A stretch of 64,000 nucleotides of DNA. Origin: Candidatus Gallacutalibacter stercoravium (GTDB lineage Bacteria > Bacillota > Clostridia > Oscillospirales > Acutalibacteraceae). Positions 45,277-54,904 of the stretch are shown here, one piece after another. A program made the position numbers and the translations under genes. The notes below the pieces were generated by a model, which searched no databases, had not been told where the DNA came from, and saw nothing but the letters and a program-made list of their open reading frames with translations. Each line of letters begins with the position of its first letter. Position 1 is the stretch's first letter. The stretch spans positions 1 to 64,000 of the forward strand of contig DVJE01000017.1 in the NCBI GenBank assembly GCA_018716975.1, written 5' to 3'.

Positions 45277-46059
45277 ATGACTACGATTGCCAAACCACAA
45301 ACCAATGAACAGCAACCCTCGTTTGGAGCCGGGAAAAAACTGGGCCGCATGATGAAATGGTACGGGCAAAATGCCGGTTTATCTTTGATTATTTTTTATT
45401 GCGTTATATTGGCGCTCTATTTGCTTTTTTCTATTATCATTTCAGTTGCCGCGGAGGACGGCTCAGTGGGCGGCATCAAAAACTCCTCTTATATCATGTT
45501 GTTTATTTTAAGCATTCTATTTTTTCCTCAGGGAACACGGTTTGCCCTGGCAAGCGGCGTTTCCCGCCGTATCACTTTTTTATCGTTTTTGTGTTTCTCG
45601 CTTATTGCCTGTGTTGTGATAACGCTACTGGATCAACTGCTTGCCAGCGGTTTCTTGGCATTGACGGGCCGGCAAAGCGAAGAGCTTCTTCAAGTGTTAT
45701 ACACACCGCAACCTGGTTTTAGCGCCCTTGTTTCCCAACTCATCTGCAATATTTCTATTTTATTGGCGGCTTCGGCCGTGGGGTATTTTATCGGCGGCGC
45801 CTACTACCGTATGTCCCGCATTGTGAAGATTCTGGTATCGGCCGGCGTACCCGCATTAGTAATAGTAGGGCTCCCGCTGCTCTTTATGATTTTGCCCCCA
45901 GCCGCGCAAGCCGCTGTAATAAACGCCCTGCAGGCACTGGGCAACTTTCTGATGGTTTCCCCCTACCGCTTGGCGCTGTGTATGGCGGTAATTACAGTGG
46001 TTTTCTTTCTGCTGGCTTGGCTGTTAATCCGCCGGGCGCCTGCTAAAAATAGCTTTTAG
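45277..46059 (+). CDS. ABC transporter membrane protein
   Basis: The 260-residue protein has about six hydrophobic segments, starting at residue 33 (AGLSLIIFYCVILALYLLF). It shows no further family motif beyond ABC-2-like permease character. It starts 12 bases after the ATPase gene with AAGGAGGCTGTG and completes the GntR-ABC operon. Confidence 0.82.
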   Translation: MTTIAKPQTNEQQPSFGAGKKLGRMMKWYGQNAGLSLIIFYCVILALYLLFSIIISVAAEDGSVGGIKNSSYIMLFILSILFFPQGTRFALASGVSRRITFLSFLCFSLIACVVITLLDQLLASGFLALTGRQSEELLQVLYTPQPGFSALVSQLICNISILLAASAVGYFIGGAYYRMSRIVKILVSAGVPALVIVGLPLLFMILPPAAQAAVINALQALGNFLMVSPYRLALCMAVITVVFFLLAWLLIRRAPAKNSF

Positions 46060-46090
46060 CGCACTTGGTTTTCGGAGTATTCCCATGCAA

Positions 46091-46125
46091 AAGGCCGGCT
46101 CTGCCAACAAGCAGGAGCCGGCCTT
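46091..46125. terminator. terminator of the YtrA-type operon
   Basis: Arms AAGGCCGGCTC / GAGCCGGCCTT are perfect (46091-46101, 46115-46125), with a 13-base loop. It lies between convergent genes; T runs are weak. Confidence 0.75.
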
Positions 46126-46189
46126 CTACATTTACTGAAATACTTTTACGCCCTCTTTCATATTCCTCGTATCATAAAAGGGCAAAGTA

Positions 46190-46792
46190 TCAAATAAGCT
46201 TACGGCTTTGCAAATACGCCTGGCGTGTCAGGGTATAGTGGCATTCCAACCTTCCCTTTTGCGGCTGGGGCAACAGCGGCTGCGTGTAGGAAAGGGTAAA
46301 GCCGTTTTTCTCCCACACCCGGCAACTGCGTTTGTTGTAATCCTCACAGATGCAGTGCAGCACGTCCACCCGCTCCCGGCAAAAGGCAAAGTCCGCCAGC
46401 AAAGCGATCATCCGGGTGCCCACGCCCTTGTTCCACCAGTGTTTTTCCCCTATGGCCATATCAATGCGCCGTACGTCGGTGCCGCAAGGATACCGGCTCT
46501 GCACTTGGGGTAGATTCATCTTTTGCAGCCAGCATTCCCCAATAGGTTCGCCCTGTGCTTCCACTAAGAAGCACAGGGCGTTTTTCGACACGGTGCCGTA
46601 AATCTGCTGCACCATCTTTTGATCATAAGAAAGATTGGTTTCGGCAGTGCCGCCCTCGGTCCAATACAACACCTGGGGATCGGCACACCAGCGGTAAAGA
46701 TAGGGCAAGTGTTCATCGGTGAGTGGACGCAAAACCAAACGATGCTGCCCACCCCCGTAAAGGGTAATAGGATGAGATTGAATAACCGGCAT
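46190..46792 (-). CDS. GNAT family acetyltransferase (RimJ/AacA4-like)
   Basis: This protein of about 200 residues has the GNAT fold: LVLRPLTDEHLPYLYRW, IDMAIGEKHWWNKGVGTRMIALL with the acetyl-CoA loop, and VWEKNGFTLS. The start at 46792 (MPVIQSH) follows AAAGGGGGGC. The sequence order with a Trp-rich KHWWNKGVG is seen in aminoglycoside 6'-acetyltransferase-like and RimJ-like proteins. Substrate is uncertain. It is last in a run of minus-strand genes but is functionally unlike them. Confidence 0.85.
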   Translation of the reverse strand: MPVIQSHPITLYGGGQHRLVLRPLTDEHLPYLYRWCADPQVLYWTEGGTAETNLSYDQKMVQQIYGTVSKNALCFLVEAQGEPIGECWLQKMNLPQVQSRYPCGTDVRRIDMAIGEKHWWNKGVGTRMIALLADFAFCRERVDVLHCICEDYNKRSCRVWEKNGFTLSYTQPLLPQPQKGRLECHYTLTRQAYLQSRKLI

Positions 46793-46825
46793 ATTGCCCC
46801 CCTTTCGCAGCAATACCGCATATAC

Positions 46826-47629
46826 TTATCCGGCAAAGGGACGACCGCACCGCTTGCAAAAACGAGCGCCGGGTTCCCTGGGCGCCCCGCAGCCGCGGCA
46901 GAACTTATCCGCCACTGGCGCCTGCTGACCGGGTTGCCCCGCCGGCCGTTGCTCCATTTGCTGTTGTGATTGCGGCGCAGAAGGCTGCACAGGCTGTGCG
47001 GCTGGAACAGTTGGTTGCTCCACCTTAACTTCGGTAACCGGCCGTACCGTTTCTGGTTCTTTTGGTTGTTGCGTTTCAGGCTGCGGCGCCTTTTGCTCCC
47101 ACGTGGGTTTCGCATCCACGGCAGAAGTATGCGCAGCGTTTGGTTCCATTTGTTGAGCACTTTGTTCTGGTTTTTGCGGCGCCTCTATCACAGTTTGCAC
47201 CGCAGGTTCATTGGCTTGTTGTGTAGCCTGCTGTATAGAAGGCTGTACAGCAGGCTGCGCCGCAGGCGTATAGGAACGCGCAGGCTGCACAACCGTTTGG
47301 GGTGCCGGTTGCCCTGCCGCTGCTTGGCCGGGCAAAGGGCGATTTCCCACAACGCTGTTAACCGGCGCAACCTGATTGACTGGGTTAGCTTTTGCCGTTG
47401 CGGCGCGTTGTTTGCGGCGTTTTCTAAAGTAAAAGATCCAAAGCACTACGCAAATTGCAAACAGCACCGCGCCTCCCATCAATACATAGCGATAGCTGAC
47501 GGCCAAAAAGTGGCCCCAATCGCTGTCGGCTGTCAACAGGCTTTCACCCGACACGCTGGCCAGCTCATAAAAGCCAAAAGCCAGTACGGCGCAGGTAAGC
47601 ACCGTCAGAATTCCTCTTACCCATTTCAT
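46826..47629 (-). CDS. membrane protein with Gln/Pro-rich linker and zinc ribbon
   Basis: The 267-residue protein has two membrane segments (about residues 5-25 and 48-68), then about 150 residues rich in Gln, Pro, Ala and Val. It ends in a zinc ribbon, CRGCGAPREPGARFCKRCG, at about 240-262. The zinc ribbon is expected on the cytoplasmic side. It is the downstream end of a six-gene cluster that contains three such zinc-ribbon proteins. Function unknown. Confidence 0.8.
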   Translation of the reverse strand: MKWVRGILTVLTCAVLAFGFYELASVSGESLLTADSDWGHFLAVSYRYVLMGGAVLFAICVVLWIFYFRKRRKQRAATAKANPVNQVAPVNSVVGNRPLPGQAAAGQPAPQTVVQPARSYTPAAQPAVQPSIQQATQQANEPAVQTVIEAPQKPEQSAQQMEPNAAHTSAVDAKPTWEQKAPQPETQQPKEPETVRPVTEVKVEQPTVPAAQPVQPSAPQSQQQMEQRPAGQPGQQAPVADKFCRGCGAPREPGARFCKRCGRPFAG

Positions 47630-47729
47630 AGGCTTTCTTCCCTTTCTTTGTGCGTATCAAGCTTTACGGCAAGGGGCTTGCCGGTAAGGCTGCGCATCGA
47701 AGTTGAAAATTCCTTTGAGATGCACAGGT

Positions 47730-49388
47730 TTATTTTTTTCTGCCCTTTCTGCCTTTCTTTTCCTTACCGCCGTTTGGATCTTCGCCCGTAGGGCTGGGCG
47801 TACCATCCTGAGCCTGCCGCTTCTCCCGGCGCATTTGACGCACACGCCTGATGTAGAGAACGGCATACAGAGCCAGAAGCACCAAAAAGACTGCGCCGCC
47901 CACAATCCATTGCCACAAACTGCCGCCGGCTGTGGTGCGGGTTACAGCAGCTTGATACACCGACTCGTTACCCGCCACATCGCGGGCGGTTAATGTCAAC
48001 TGGTTACCGCCCAGGTTCAACTGGCAACGGATGTTAAAATAACCGTTTTCCATAGCGGCTTCTTGCCCGTTAAGCAGCAGGGTAACGCCCTGCTCAGTAT
48101 AGCCGGAAAGATAGATGTAATCGTCCCCTGTCTGCGCGCCGTTGATGTCTTGGTGCACCGATAGTTGGGGCGGCGTGGTGTCTACATACAGCTGCTTTTG
48201 GAAGGAACGCATATTGCCCTGAGCGTCTTCAATTAAAAAGATAATGTCGTTGTCGCCCTGGCTCAAATCCACCCGGTAATCCCCCTGATGGGTTTCATCT
48301 TCCAGAACCAGTTCCTCGTTTAATGAGGCGCTCACCTTGTAGTCGCCGTCAAAAGAAACCTGCACCAAAATCGTGCTGGTATTCACCGCGTCCCCTTCCG
48401 GGAAGGTCACCTGGGCTTGCACCGGGTTGGTAACCGCCACTTCCAGCCGTTCATACCGGCCCACCTGTTCGTTATCATAAGCCGCAACCGCGGCCAACAA
48501 ATCGCCCTGCCCTTCGGGCAGCTGCCATTCGTAGCCGTTGTCGTTGCTCACTTGCTTATCAAACACCAAGTCGCCGGTGGCTTTATCCCAGAAAAACACC
48601 TTAAATTCGGTGTGATCCCCCATCTCCCAAGTGAGCAGCACCTCTTCATTGAGCATGCGGGCCTGCACATTTTGCAGCGCGTCCGCCGCAGAGGGATTGG
48701 CATACGAGAAGGATCCTTGGGCGTAAGCGCGGTTAAACATCCCTTCTGCAGCCGAAACCCTTAGATAAAAGAAGTAATCCCCCGTTTCCAGCCCGCCGAT
48801 ATCAAACTCTTGCTCGCCGGTAGGACCCCCGTTAAAAGAGGCCACCCGTTCGCCGTTAAAAGCAGAGGAACTGGTGTCGGCATAGATCTCAAAAGAAAGA
48901 TCCTCCGGGCAGTCCGAAACCGACCAAGCGGCCTTATAGGTGCCTTCCTCTTCGTTTACCGCAGTTACAGTAAAACTATCGATATTCATCGAGCCGGGCA
49001 GAGCTCCGCCGTCTACTGTTACCTTGCCCAAACCGTCACCAGTGACAATTACCTGCCAGGTTTCACCATTGTGAGCTGCACCCACGTTAACAATAACATT
49101 CCCCTGGCCGGCCGACACCTGATCCGGGGTAGCGCTTTCGCTAAACACCGTACCGCTGGGGGAGTGAACCTCCACTGTAGCCGCCGCATCCCGATTCTCC
49201 CATTGGATTTGGAAGACACAGGTTTCGTAATCCTCGCTTAGGGTTATCTCAATGGTTTCGCTGGCTGCGTAGGCCGTCATAGCCGGCCCCACCGTCAGAA
49301 AGAACCAGGTTAGCGCCGCCGCCAGCAGGCAAGCCGCCCACCGCCGCAACAGCCGCCACTTTTGTTGTGGTAATAACTCTTGTTTCAT
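47730..49388 (-). CDS. secreted Ig-like domain protein with C-terminal membrane anchor
   Basis: This protein of 552 residues starts at ATG 49388, with GGAGGGTG upstream. Residues about 15-45 form a signal peptide ending AMTAYA. The body is all beta: fibronectin-like or Ig-like domains, with VYRAAV-type strands and DTTPPQLSV and LTLTARDVAGNESV, the latter typical of cadherin-like bacterial Ig domains. A membrane helix at about 510-530 (WIVGGAVFLVLLALYAVLYI) and a basic Lys/Arg-rich tail end it. It lies 83 bases after the vWA protein gene and probably works with it at the cell surface. Confidence 0.82.
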   Translation of the reverse strand: MKQELLPQQKWRLLRRWAACLLAAALTWFFLTVGPAMTAYAASETIEITLSEDYETCVFQIQWENRDAAATVEVHSPSGTVFSESATPDQVSAGQGNVIVNVGAAHNGETWQVIVTGDGLGKVTVDGGALPGSMNIDSFTVTAVNEEEGTYKAAWSVSDCPEDLSFEIYADTSSSAFNGERVASFNGGPTGEQEFDIGGLETGDYFFYLRVSAAEGMFNRAYAQGSFSYANPSAADALQNVQARMLNEEVLLTWEMGDHTEFKVFFWDKATGDLVFDKQVSNDNGYEWQLPEGQGDLLAAVAAYDNEQVGRYERLEVAVTNPVQAQVTFPEGDAVNTSTILVQVSFDGDYKVSASLNEELVLEDETHQGDYRVDLSQGDNDIIFLIEDAQGNMRSFQKQLYVDTTPPQLSVHQDINGAQTGDDYIYLSGYTEQGVTLLLNGQEAAMENGYFNIRCQLNLGGNQLTLTARDVAGNESVYQAAVTRTTAGGSLWQWIVGGAVFLVLLALYAVLYIRRVRQMRREKRQAQDGTPSPTGEDPNGGKEKKGRKGRKK

Positions 49389-49471
49389 AAACACCCTCCG
49401 CTTATCGATTTGTCGATTGCCCGCCTGCGGGTTTGTGCAAGCGGGCACTGTTAACCGTCACACGCCTTGGG

Positions 49472-52400
49472 TTACATGGTTACTTCTTTGTGGAAACGGC
49501 CTAGGAATACCACCGAGCTGTCTTTATCATACCAATAACGGGTGGTTTTATCACCGCAGCGCAGGGTAACGCCAATATAGCTGCCGTCAAATTCAGCATC
49601 CAGGCGCGCGGAACAAGCGCCGTCCCAAGTGAAATCGCCCAGCACGCAATCCATATGTCCCGTCAGGCCTATATCCAAATAAGCACTGGACCAATTGGTG
49701 CCTACATCAATATCAAAGGTGCCGTCTGCGTTGAAAATAACGAAATCCAGGTTGGCTTGCAAGCCCAGCGCTACCTTTACACCTGGCTTCCCCAGCCGGA
49801 CTTCGGCATCCGCCGCTTTTTGCTGCAAGATCTCCAGATCCGCCTTTACCGAAAGCTCCCAATCGGTAAAGTTCCAAGTAAGCTCACCATCTTTAATGGC
49901 GCCCAGCTCACCCCAACGCTCAATTTCTTTGCTGGCGGGGATATTTAGGGTTTTAAAGATGTTGATATCCGCTTCAAACAAGCCGGTAAGAGCCACATCC
50001 TGAGATTCGGCATCTTCACCAAAGCTTTGCTTGAGCTCTTCTTCGCTGACGAGCAGGTTGGAAATACCCTGAACACCGCCGCCCAACTGGGTCACGTTTA
50101 CAATCTTCCATACCGGAATGCCGGGATCTAGATTAGCCGCTATTTGAATGGCATCGGGGTACCAATAGTAAGACGAAATACCGCCTTCCACACTGTCTAG
50201 TCCTTTTAGAATGTCGCCAAGGCTTACCTTACAATCGATATCCCAATAAGCGTGCGTACCGGCTTCGTCGATGGTATCGATTTGCAAGCTAATTTCATCC
50301 AAGCCAAAGAAGTCCAAATCCAACGGGTTGGCAATGAGGGTTACTTTCCCTTTTACCTCCACGCCTGTGGCTGTAAGGGCAAAAGCCAGCTCGCCGTCAA
50401 AGCGGTCAAACAGAGAAATGTCGGCTTCTTCCTTTTTCTTCTCAGCGTCAGCCTTGGTTTTGGCTACTTGGGCCGCACTGCGATAGGAGTTACCCTTAAT
50501 GCCGTCAATAATATTGCCCCATATCTGCTTGGGATTAATGGAGTTTACCTCTACCTGTAGCCGATCGGCCGTTAACGTGCAAGAGGCAAATTTCACGTTG
50601 GCAATACCTGGAATACGCAAGGCGAACTCGGTATCATCTGCCGGCACGTCGAGATCCGATCCGTTGCCGTCTACCTCGATGGTGTATTCGCCGTCGCGCA
50701 CCACATAGTCCTCACCACCCATCACTAAAGCGGTAAAGCCCTGGCTGAGCAAATCATCCCCCTTAGATTGGGCATAACTGATATAGAGCCGCCCGGTTCC
50801 GGCAATCCGGCCGGAATCGCCCAAATCCACAACCTTGCCGCTGTCAATGTCAAAATCCGACGGCAGGTTGTAGGCGGTCAAGGTCAGCTGGCTGTCACTG
50901 TGCAAAAAGCCGTTAATGCGCACATTGCCGCTGGCAACAAAGTTGCTGTCGCCTACTTGGCCGATTTGATCTGCTTCCACATTTAAATCTCCCAGCTTCA
51001 CGCTCTTGGTGGTTCCATGCCGGGTAACAAAAAAGCGGTTGTTGGCAAAGGCGGCCTTGCCATCGGGCAACGAGGCGTAAACCGTATATTGCCCCTCTTT
51101 GAGATCCCCCTTCAGCTCGCCTGTGAGGGTCGTTTCATCCTGAATGGTCACATTGGTGAGCGCCAGGTTGCCGATGCTAATATTAATACCGTCGGTAAAT
51201 CCGGCGCCCGTTACCGTTAAGGTAACGCCGTTTCGCACATCGGCCACCGATACGCCGCTGGGATTCACCGAACCTACGGTCAACTCGCCGGGCTCTACTG
51301 GGGAAATCCCTTCGTTGGTTTCCTCCTCTTCCACAGGTTCGCCGCTGATGCTGTAGGCCTTAGAGCCCGACACCTGGTAAGAGGGGATATTGATGGTAAG
51401 CAGTCTGGGATCCTTATCGGGGTTTTTCTCAATGGTATATTCAAAGCAATAGTTATTTACAATGTATTTTTGCAGCGTCAAATAAATATCGGCCAGCTCA
51501 GTGGTATTGTCGGCCTGAATAAATTTACCGCCGGTTTGATCGGCAATATCGGTTAGATAAGAGGCATTGATATCGCCGAAACCCACCGTATAAATGGCAA
51601 CGTCGTTGGCGTTGGCATAATCAATCGCTTCTTGCATAGCCTCTTGGCTGTTGCCGTCTTGCCCGTCGGTCAGGAGGATCATAGCCTTGCTGCCTTCGCC
51701 CGACAGAGCATCTACACCTGCGGTAACGCCCGCCGATATGTTGGTGCCGCCCAGTGAGCCCAGGCCGTTGATACCGCTGGTAAGCGCGGTGGAACTATTG
51801 GTCTGCGGCACGGTCAACGTTGCGCTGTCGCTATAAGATACCACAGCGATCTGCTGAGTCTCGGCATCCATGTTGTCAACGCACAGCTGAGCCGCCTGCT
51901 TAGCGTCATCCAACGGGGTGCCAGCCATACTGCCGCTGCAATCCAGCACAATAGCCATAGAAATGTTGGCAGCATTCTCATCGCGCACCAACTGGAAATC
52001 TGTAATAGCATATTGGGTATCGATTAAAGTAAAATCGCCTTCACTAAAATCATCCACCATGCCAAAGGCCCCTTCTTTGGTGCCGTTGATATTGACATAT
52101 GCCCGAACGGTGGGGTAGTTGGAGGTATCAATCTTACCGATATGAATCCCTATTCTATCATATTTTAGGGTGGAGGTAACATAGTTGGTAAACTCGCCGT
52201 TTACCGTATTTTCGGTAACAGGGATGATCTCTTGGCTTTCGGCTTGAACCAAGGAGTTAACCGAGCTGCGCAGCTGCGGGCTAGTTTCATCCGCGGTGGA
52301 CTGGTTGTAGGCCGCCACCACTTCTTCCAGCGGCTCCTTAATAGGGGAATCTTCACTAATGGCGCCGCTGTTGTCTATCACGCGGTAGAGGTAATCCCGG

Positions 52401-53506
52401 GCGCTGTCGCGATCGTCTGCTGCCAAATACAGCTTGGCTATTTGCAGATCATACATGCCGGTGGGATCCCCCAGCAGAGGCTTTTTAGCCGTCAAGTAGT
52501 TGATAGCACGCTTCACCGGCAGGGCATTGGCCTGTTGGCGCAGCTCTTCTGCCTCGTTGAGCAGCTCATCCTGACGTTCGTCGCCGCCTTCAGTGGCAGC
52601 TGCCTGCTCCTCCAGCTGCTGGGCGCGGGCCAGTAGCTCCTGGGCTTCCGGGTCATCGGGATCTACCCCTTCTTCTCTAGCTTGCTGAGCCACCACATCG
52701 GTATAAATGACATAATTTTCCGGCGAACGGGAACTTTGCAGCAGTCCGTCGGCATATTGCAGCGCTCGGTCGTAATTCCCGGCCTGCGCATAATACTTGA
52801 CCGCCAGGCGTTGCACATCTTGGTCGCCCGGATAGGCGGCCACAGCAGACAGCACCTCTTGTTCGCTCAAGGAGCTGACATCACTGGTATTTAATATGCG
52901 ATCCATCGCATACAGCGACTGGTATTTTGCCTGATCCTGGTCGCTAAACCCTACCTGATCAAACAAAGCAGCCGCTTCAGCAGAAATCGCGCTTTGGGCC
53001 AGCTCCGATCTGCTTTGATTCTCTGTGCCCGTCAGCAGCAACGCGTCGCTGTCGTCTGACGAAATGCCCAGCATCGCAGCGCTGATACTGTGGATTTTCG
53101 CTATGCTGTTTTGCACCGCGTCAGAAAGTCCGCCGTTGTCTAACATTTGCTGCGAGGCAAAATAGGCCGACAAGTAATCTTCTTCCATGGCTTGCGCCAT
53201 CAACGAAATTACTTCCCCTTGCCCGCCAATATCGCCGGCCAGCTCCGCTTTTTGCATAGCCAAATCCCCTTGGCCGTCTTGCAAATATTGATAGGCCATA
53301 TAAAGATTGGACGCACTTTGTTGTTGAGAACCGGTCATTTGCGTTACCGCAAAAAAGCCGCTGCTTGCGGCGCCTGCAGCCATTAAAAATACCAGCACCC
53401 ACTGAAACACCGACCGTTTCATTTTTAGCTTTTTGTGGCCTATTATATCCGCCACAAAAAACAACACAAAACAGCCGCACAACGCCAACAAAAAAATGGG
53501 CTGCAT
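49472..53506 (-). CDS. giant membrane-anchored vWA domain protein
   Basis: This protein of 1344 residues starts at ATG 53506, behind AAGGAGGTAT. Two N-terminal helices (about 4-23 and 32-54) anchor it. Residues about 60-430 look like TPR-type helices with a central coiled region. A von Willebrand A domain at about 520-690 has an intact MIDAS: AIVLDCSGSMAG, GGTNISAG and LLTDGQDG. A TIG/IPT-like domain is at about 745-830, followed by a long beta-rich region of roughly 500 residues. No sortase tail. It is the largest member of the zinc-ribbon cluster and probably acts outside the membrane as a metal-dependent adhesion or assembly factor. Confidence 0.87.
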   Translation of the reverse strand: MQPIFLLALCGCFVLFFVADIIGHKKLKMKRSVFQWVLVFLMAAGAASSGFFAVTQMTGSQQQSASNLYMAYQYLQDGQGDLAMQKAELAGDIGGQGEVISLMAQAMEEDYLSAYFASQQMLDNGGLSDAVQNSIAKIHSISAAMLGISSDDSDALLLTGTENQSRSELAQSAISAEAAALFDQVGFSDQDQAKYQSLYAMDRILNTSDVSSLSEQEVLSAVAAYPGDQDVQRLAVKYYAQAGNYDRALQYADGLLQSSRSPENYVIYTDVVAQQAREEGVDPDDPEAQELLARAQQLEEQAAATEGGDERQDELLNEAEELRQQANALPVKRAINYLTAKKPLLGDPTGMYDLQIAKLYLAADDRDSARDYLYRVIDNSGAISEDSPIKEPLEEVVAAYNQSTADETSPQLRSSVNSLVQAESQEIIPVTENTVNGEFTNYVTSTLKYDRIGIHIGKIDTSNYPTVRAYVNINGTKEGAFGMVDDFSEGDFTLIDTQYAITDFQLVRDENAANISMAIVLDCSGSMAGTPLDDAKQAAQLCVDNMDAETQQIAVVSYSDSATLTVPQTNSSTALTSGINGLGSLGGTNISAGVTAGVDALSGEGSKAMILLTDGQDGNSQEAMQEAIDYANANDVAIYTVGFGDINASYLTDIADQTGGKFIQADNTTELADIYLTLQKYIVNNYCFEYTIEKNPDKDPRLLTINIPSYQVSGSKAYSISGEPVEEEETNEGISPVEPGELTVGSVNPSGVSVADVRNGVTLTVTGAGFTDGINISIGNLALTNVTIQDETTLTGELKGDLKEGQYTVYASLPDGKAAFANNRFFVTRHGTTKSVKLGDLNVEADQIGQVGDSNFVASGNVRINGFLHSDSQLTLTAYNLPSDFDIDSGKVVDLGDSGRIAGTGRLYISYAQSKGDDLLSQGFTALVMGGEDYVVRDGEYTIEVDGNGSDLDVPADDTEFALRIPGIANVKFASCTLTADRLQVEVNSINPKQIWGNIIDGIKGNSYRSAAQVAKTKADAEKKKEEADISLFDRFDGELAFALTATGVEVKGKVTLIANPLDLDFFGLDEISLQIDTIDEAGTHAYWDIDCKVSLGDILKGLDSVEGGISSYYWYPDAIQIAANLDPGIPVWKIVNVTQLGGGVQGISNLLVSEEELKQSFGEDAESQDVALTGLFEADINIFKTLNIPASKEIERWGELGAIKDGELTWNFTDWELSVKADLEILQQKAADAEVRLGKPGVKVALGLQANLDFVIFNADGTFDIDVGTNWSSAYLDIGLTGHMDCVLGDFTWDGACSARLDAEFDGSYIGVTLRCGDKTTRYWYDKDSSVVFLGRFHKEVTM

Positions 53507-53560
53507 TGGGATACCTCCTTGCTTTGCATATTCCTGACGGCGCCACACCCGTATTCAAAA

Positions 53561-53591
53561 AAAGCGGGCCGATTTGCGTCCGGCCCGCTTT
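53561..53591 (-). terminator. terminator-like hairpin before the vWA gene
   Basis: Arms AAAGCGGGCCG / CGGCCCGCTTT are perfect with a 9-base loop and are followed on the minus strand by TTTTGAATA. Only 54 bases lie between it and the vWA start, too few for a standard promoter. It may reduce read-through into the very long downstream genes. Confidence 0.8.
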
Positions 53592-53646
53592 CGGCACAAC
53601 GCCGTTGCGTTTATGGAATGATAAAAACAAAAACCCTCATAAAAGC

Positions 53647-54288
53647 TTATTGATTATTTAACGGATAGCCGCACTTCGCACAAAACCTAGCGTCGGCCTT
53701 GTTTCTCTCACCGCACTGGGGGCAAAAAATATCGGCGGCTGCCTGAGGAGCAACCGGGGCACCTTGCTGCGGCTGTGTAGGCTGCTGCACAGGGGGCTGC
53801 ATAGGCGGCATGGGAGCCTGGCCGTTAACCGGGGGCACAGCGCTCGGATCCGGCATGGGGAGAGACGCCGCCTTGGGGTTAGCCATAGTGGTACCAAAGA
53901 AAAACACAATAGCAGCCAGCGCAAAAATCCACGCTGTAGCGTTGATGTAACGAAAACCCAAAATGATGGCCAAAATGGGATACAAGATAGCCACCAGCGC
54001 GCTGATGCAGCACACATTTTTTAAATATCTTTCGGTAAACAAGCAATAAACCGGGTAAGCCATGGGAATCAGCATCAACCAGCGCAAATTGCTCATGGTA
54101 TTAGCCCGCTGCATCATATCCACCATAGACTCCACCTCGCTCCCATCGTAAATGGGGCTTAGCGATCCTACCAGCTGGCTTTGAAGATCCGTAACATTCG
54201 ACCAAGGGATGAAGATGCAAATCAGCATTACCACTCCGGCTAAAAACATAATGTTTTTACCCAAAGACCATTTGCTGTAGAGGGTCAT
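53647..54288 (-). CDS. membrane protein with C-terminal zinc ribbon
   Basis: The 213-residue protein has three to four hydrophobic segments in the first 130 residues (GKNIMFLAGVVMLICIFIPW first), a Pro/Gln/Met-rich linker, and a zinc ribbon CPQCGERNKADARFCAKCG near the end. AGGAG lies eight bases before the start. The layout (membrane, PQ linker, zinc ribbon) repeats that of the gene at 46826-47629. Confidence 0.8.
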   Translation of the reverse strand: MTLYSKWSLGKNIMFLAGVVMLICIFIPWSNVTDLQSQLVGSLSPIYDGSEVESMVDMMQRANTMSNLRWLMLIPMAYPVYCLFTERYLKNVCCISALVAILYPILAIILGFRYINATAWIFALAAIVFFFGTTMANPKAASLPMPDPSAVPPVNGQAPMPPMQPPVQQPTQPQQGAPVAPQAAADIFCPQCGERNKADARFCAKCGYPLNNQ

Positions 54289-54349
54289 CCTCCCTACTCC
54301 TCCTTTGCCTTACATAATACTCGGTAAAACAACTTCGCCGTAACCGTTT

Positions 54350-54841
54350 TTAAACCTTGGCGCCACAGTTCGGGCAAAAAGCTCCGTCAGCCGGCAGCTC
54401 AGTTCCACAAGAAGGGCACACCTTTTGTGCAGGAACCTCTGTTGTTGGGGCCTGTTGTGTTTCAGGGGCAGGCGCCGCAGCAACCACCGGCTCGCTCTTG
54501 GTGCCGCAAGCAGGGCAGAAAACCGCTTCTGCAGGCATCTCGCTGCCGCAAGCAGGGCATTGGCGAATGCCTTTGATTACCTGAATCTCTTTTTGCAGCT
54601 GGGCAATCCGGCCCATGGCCGCATCAATCGCCTGAAATTGAGCGTCATAAGGCGTTCCCGTCTGGCCGCGGTTTTGCTCATAGCAAGCTCTTCCAATGGC
54701 CAAGTAGGCGGCGTTAATCCCCTCTTGCTCGCTGCTTATTTGAGAGTTCAGCTTTGCCACATCGGCAAAGTCCTTGGCTTTTTTAGCCACGTCTTTACTT
54801 TTGGTCGAGAGGGTTTCACCCAACTTATCAAAAAAAGCCAT
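54350..54841 (-). CDS. soluble double zinc-ribbon protein
   Basis: This protein of 163 residues starts at ATG 54841 after AAAGGAGATAC. The first 95 residues are helical (MAFFDKLGETLSTKSKDVAKK) and coiled-coil prone. Two zinc ribbons follow, CPACGSEMPAEAVFCPACG and CPSCGTELPADGAFCPNCG, separated by an Ala/Pro/Glu linker. It has no membrane segment. It resembles zinc-ribbon proteins that Clostridia keep near envelope genes; function unknown. Confidence 0.82.
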   Translation of the reverse strand: MAFFDKLGETLSTKSKDVAKKAKDFADVAKLNSQISSEQEGINAAYLAIGRACYEQNRGQTGTPYDAQFQAIDAAMGRIAQLQKEIQVIKGIRQCPACGSEMPAEAVFCPACGTKSEPVVAAAPAPETQQAPTTEVPAQKVCPSCGTELPADGAFCPNCGAKV

Positions 54842-54904
54842 ATTATGTATCTCCTTTATCCTAATACTGCTAACCTGCCGCCATAAATGACGGCACAAAA
54901 CACC

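Noticed and set aside
46970..47791. 273-residue plus-strand frame rich in Arg and Leu
   Set aside because: It is antisense to the Gln/Pro-rich linker of a zinc-ribbon protein; the composition is the expected mirror of that linker.
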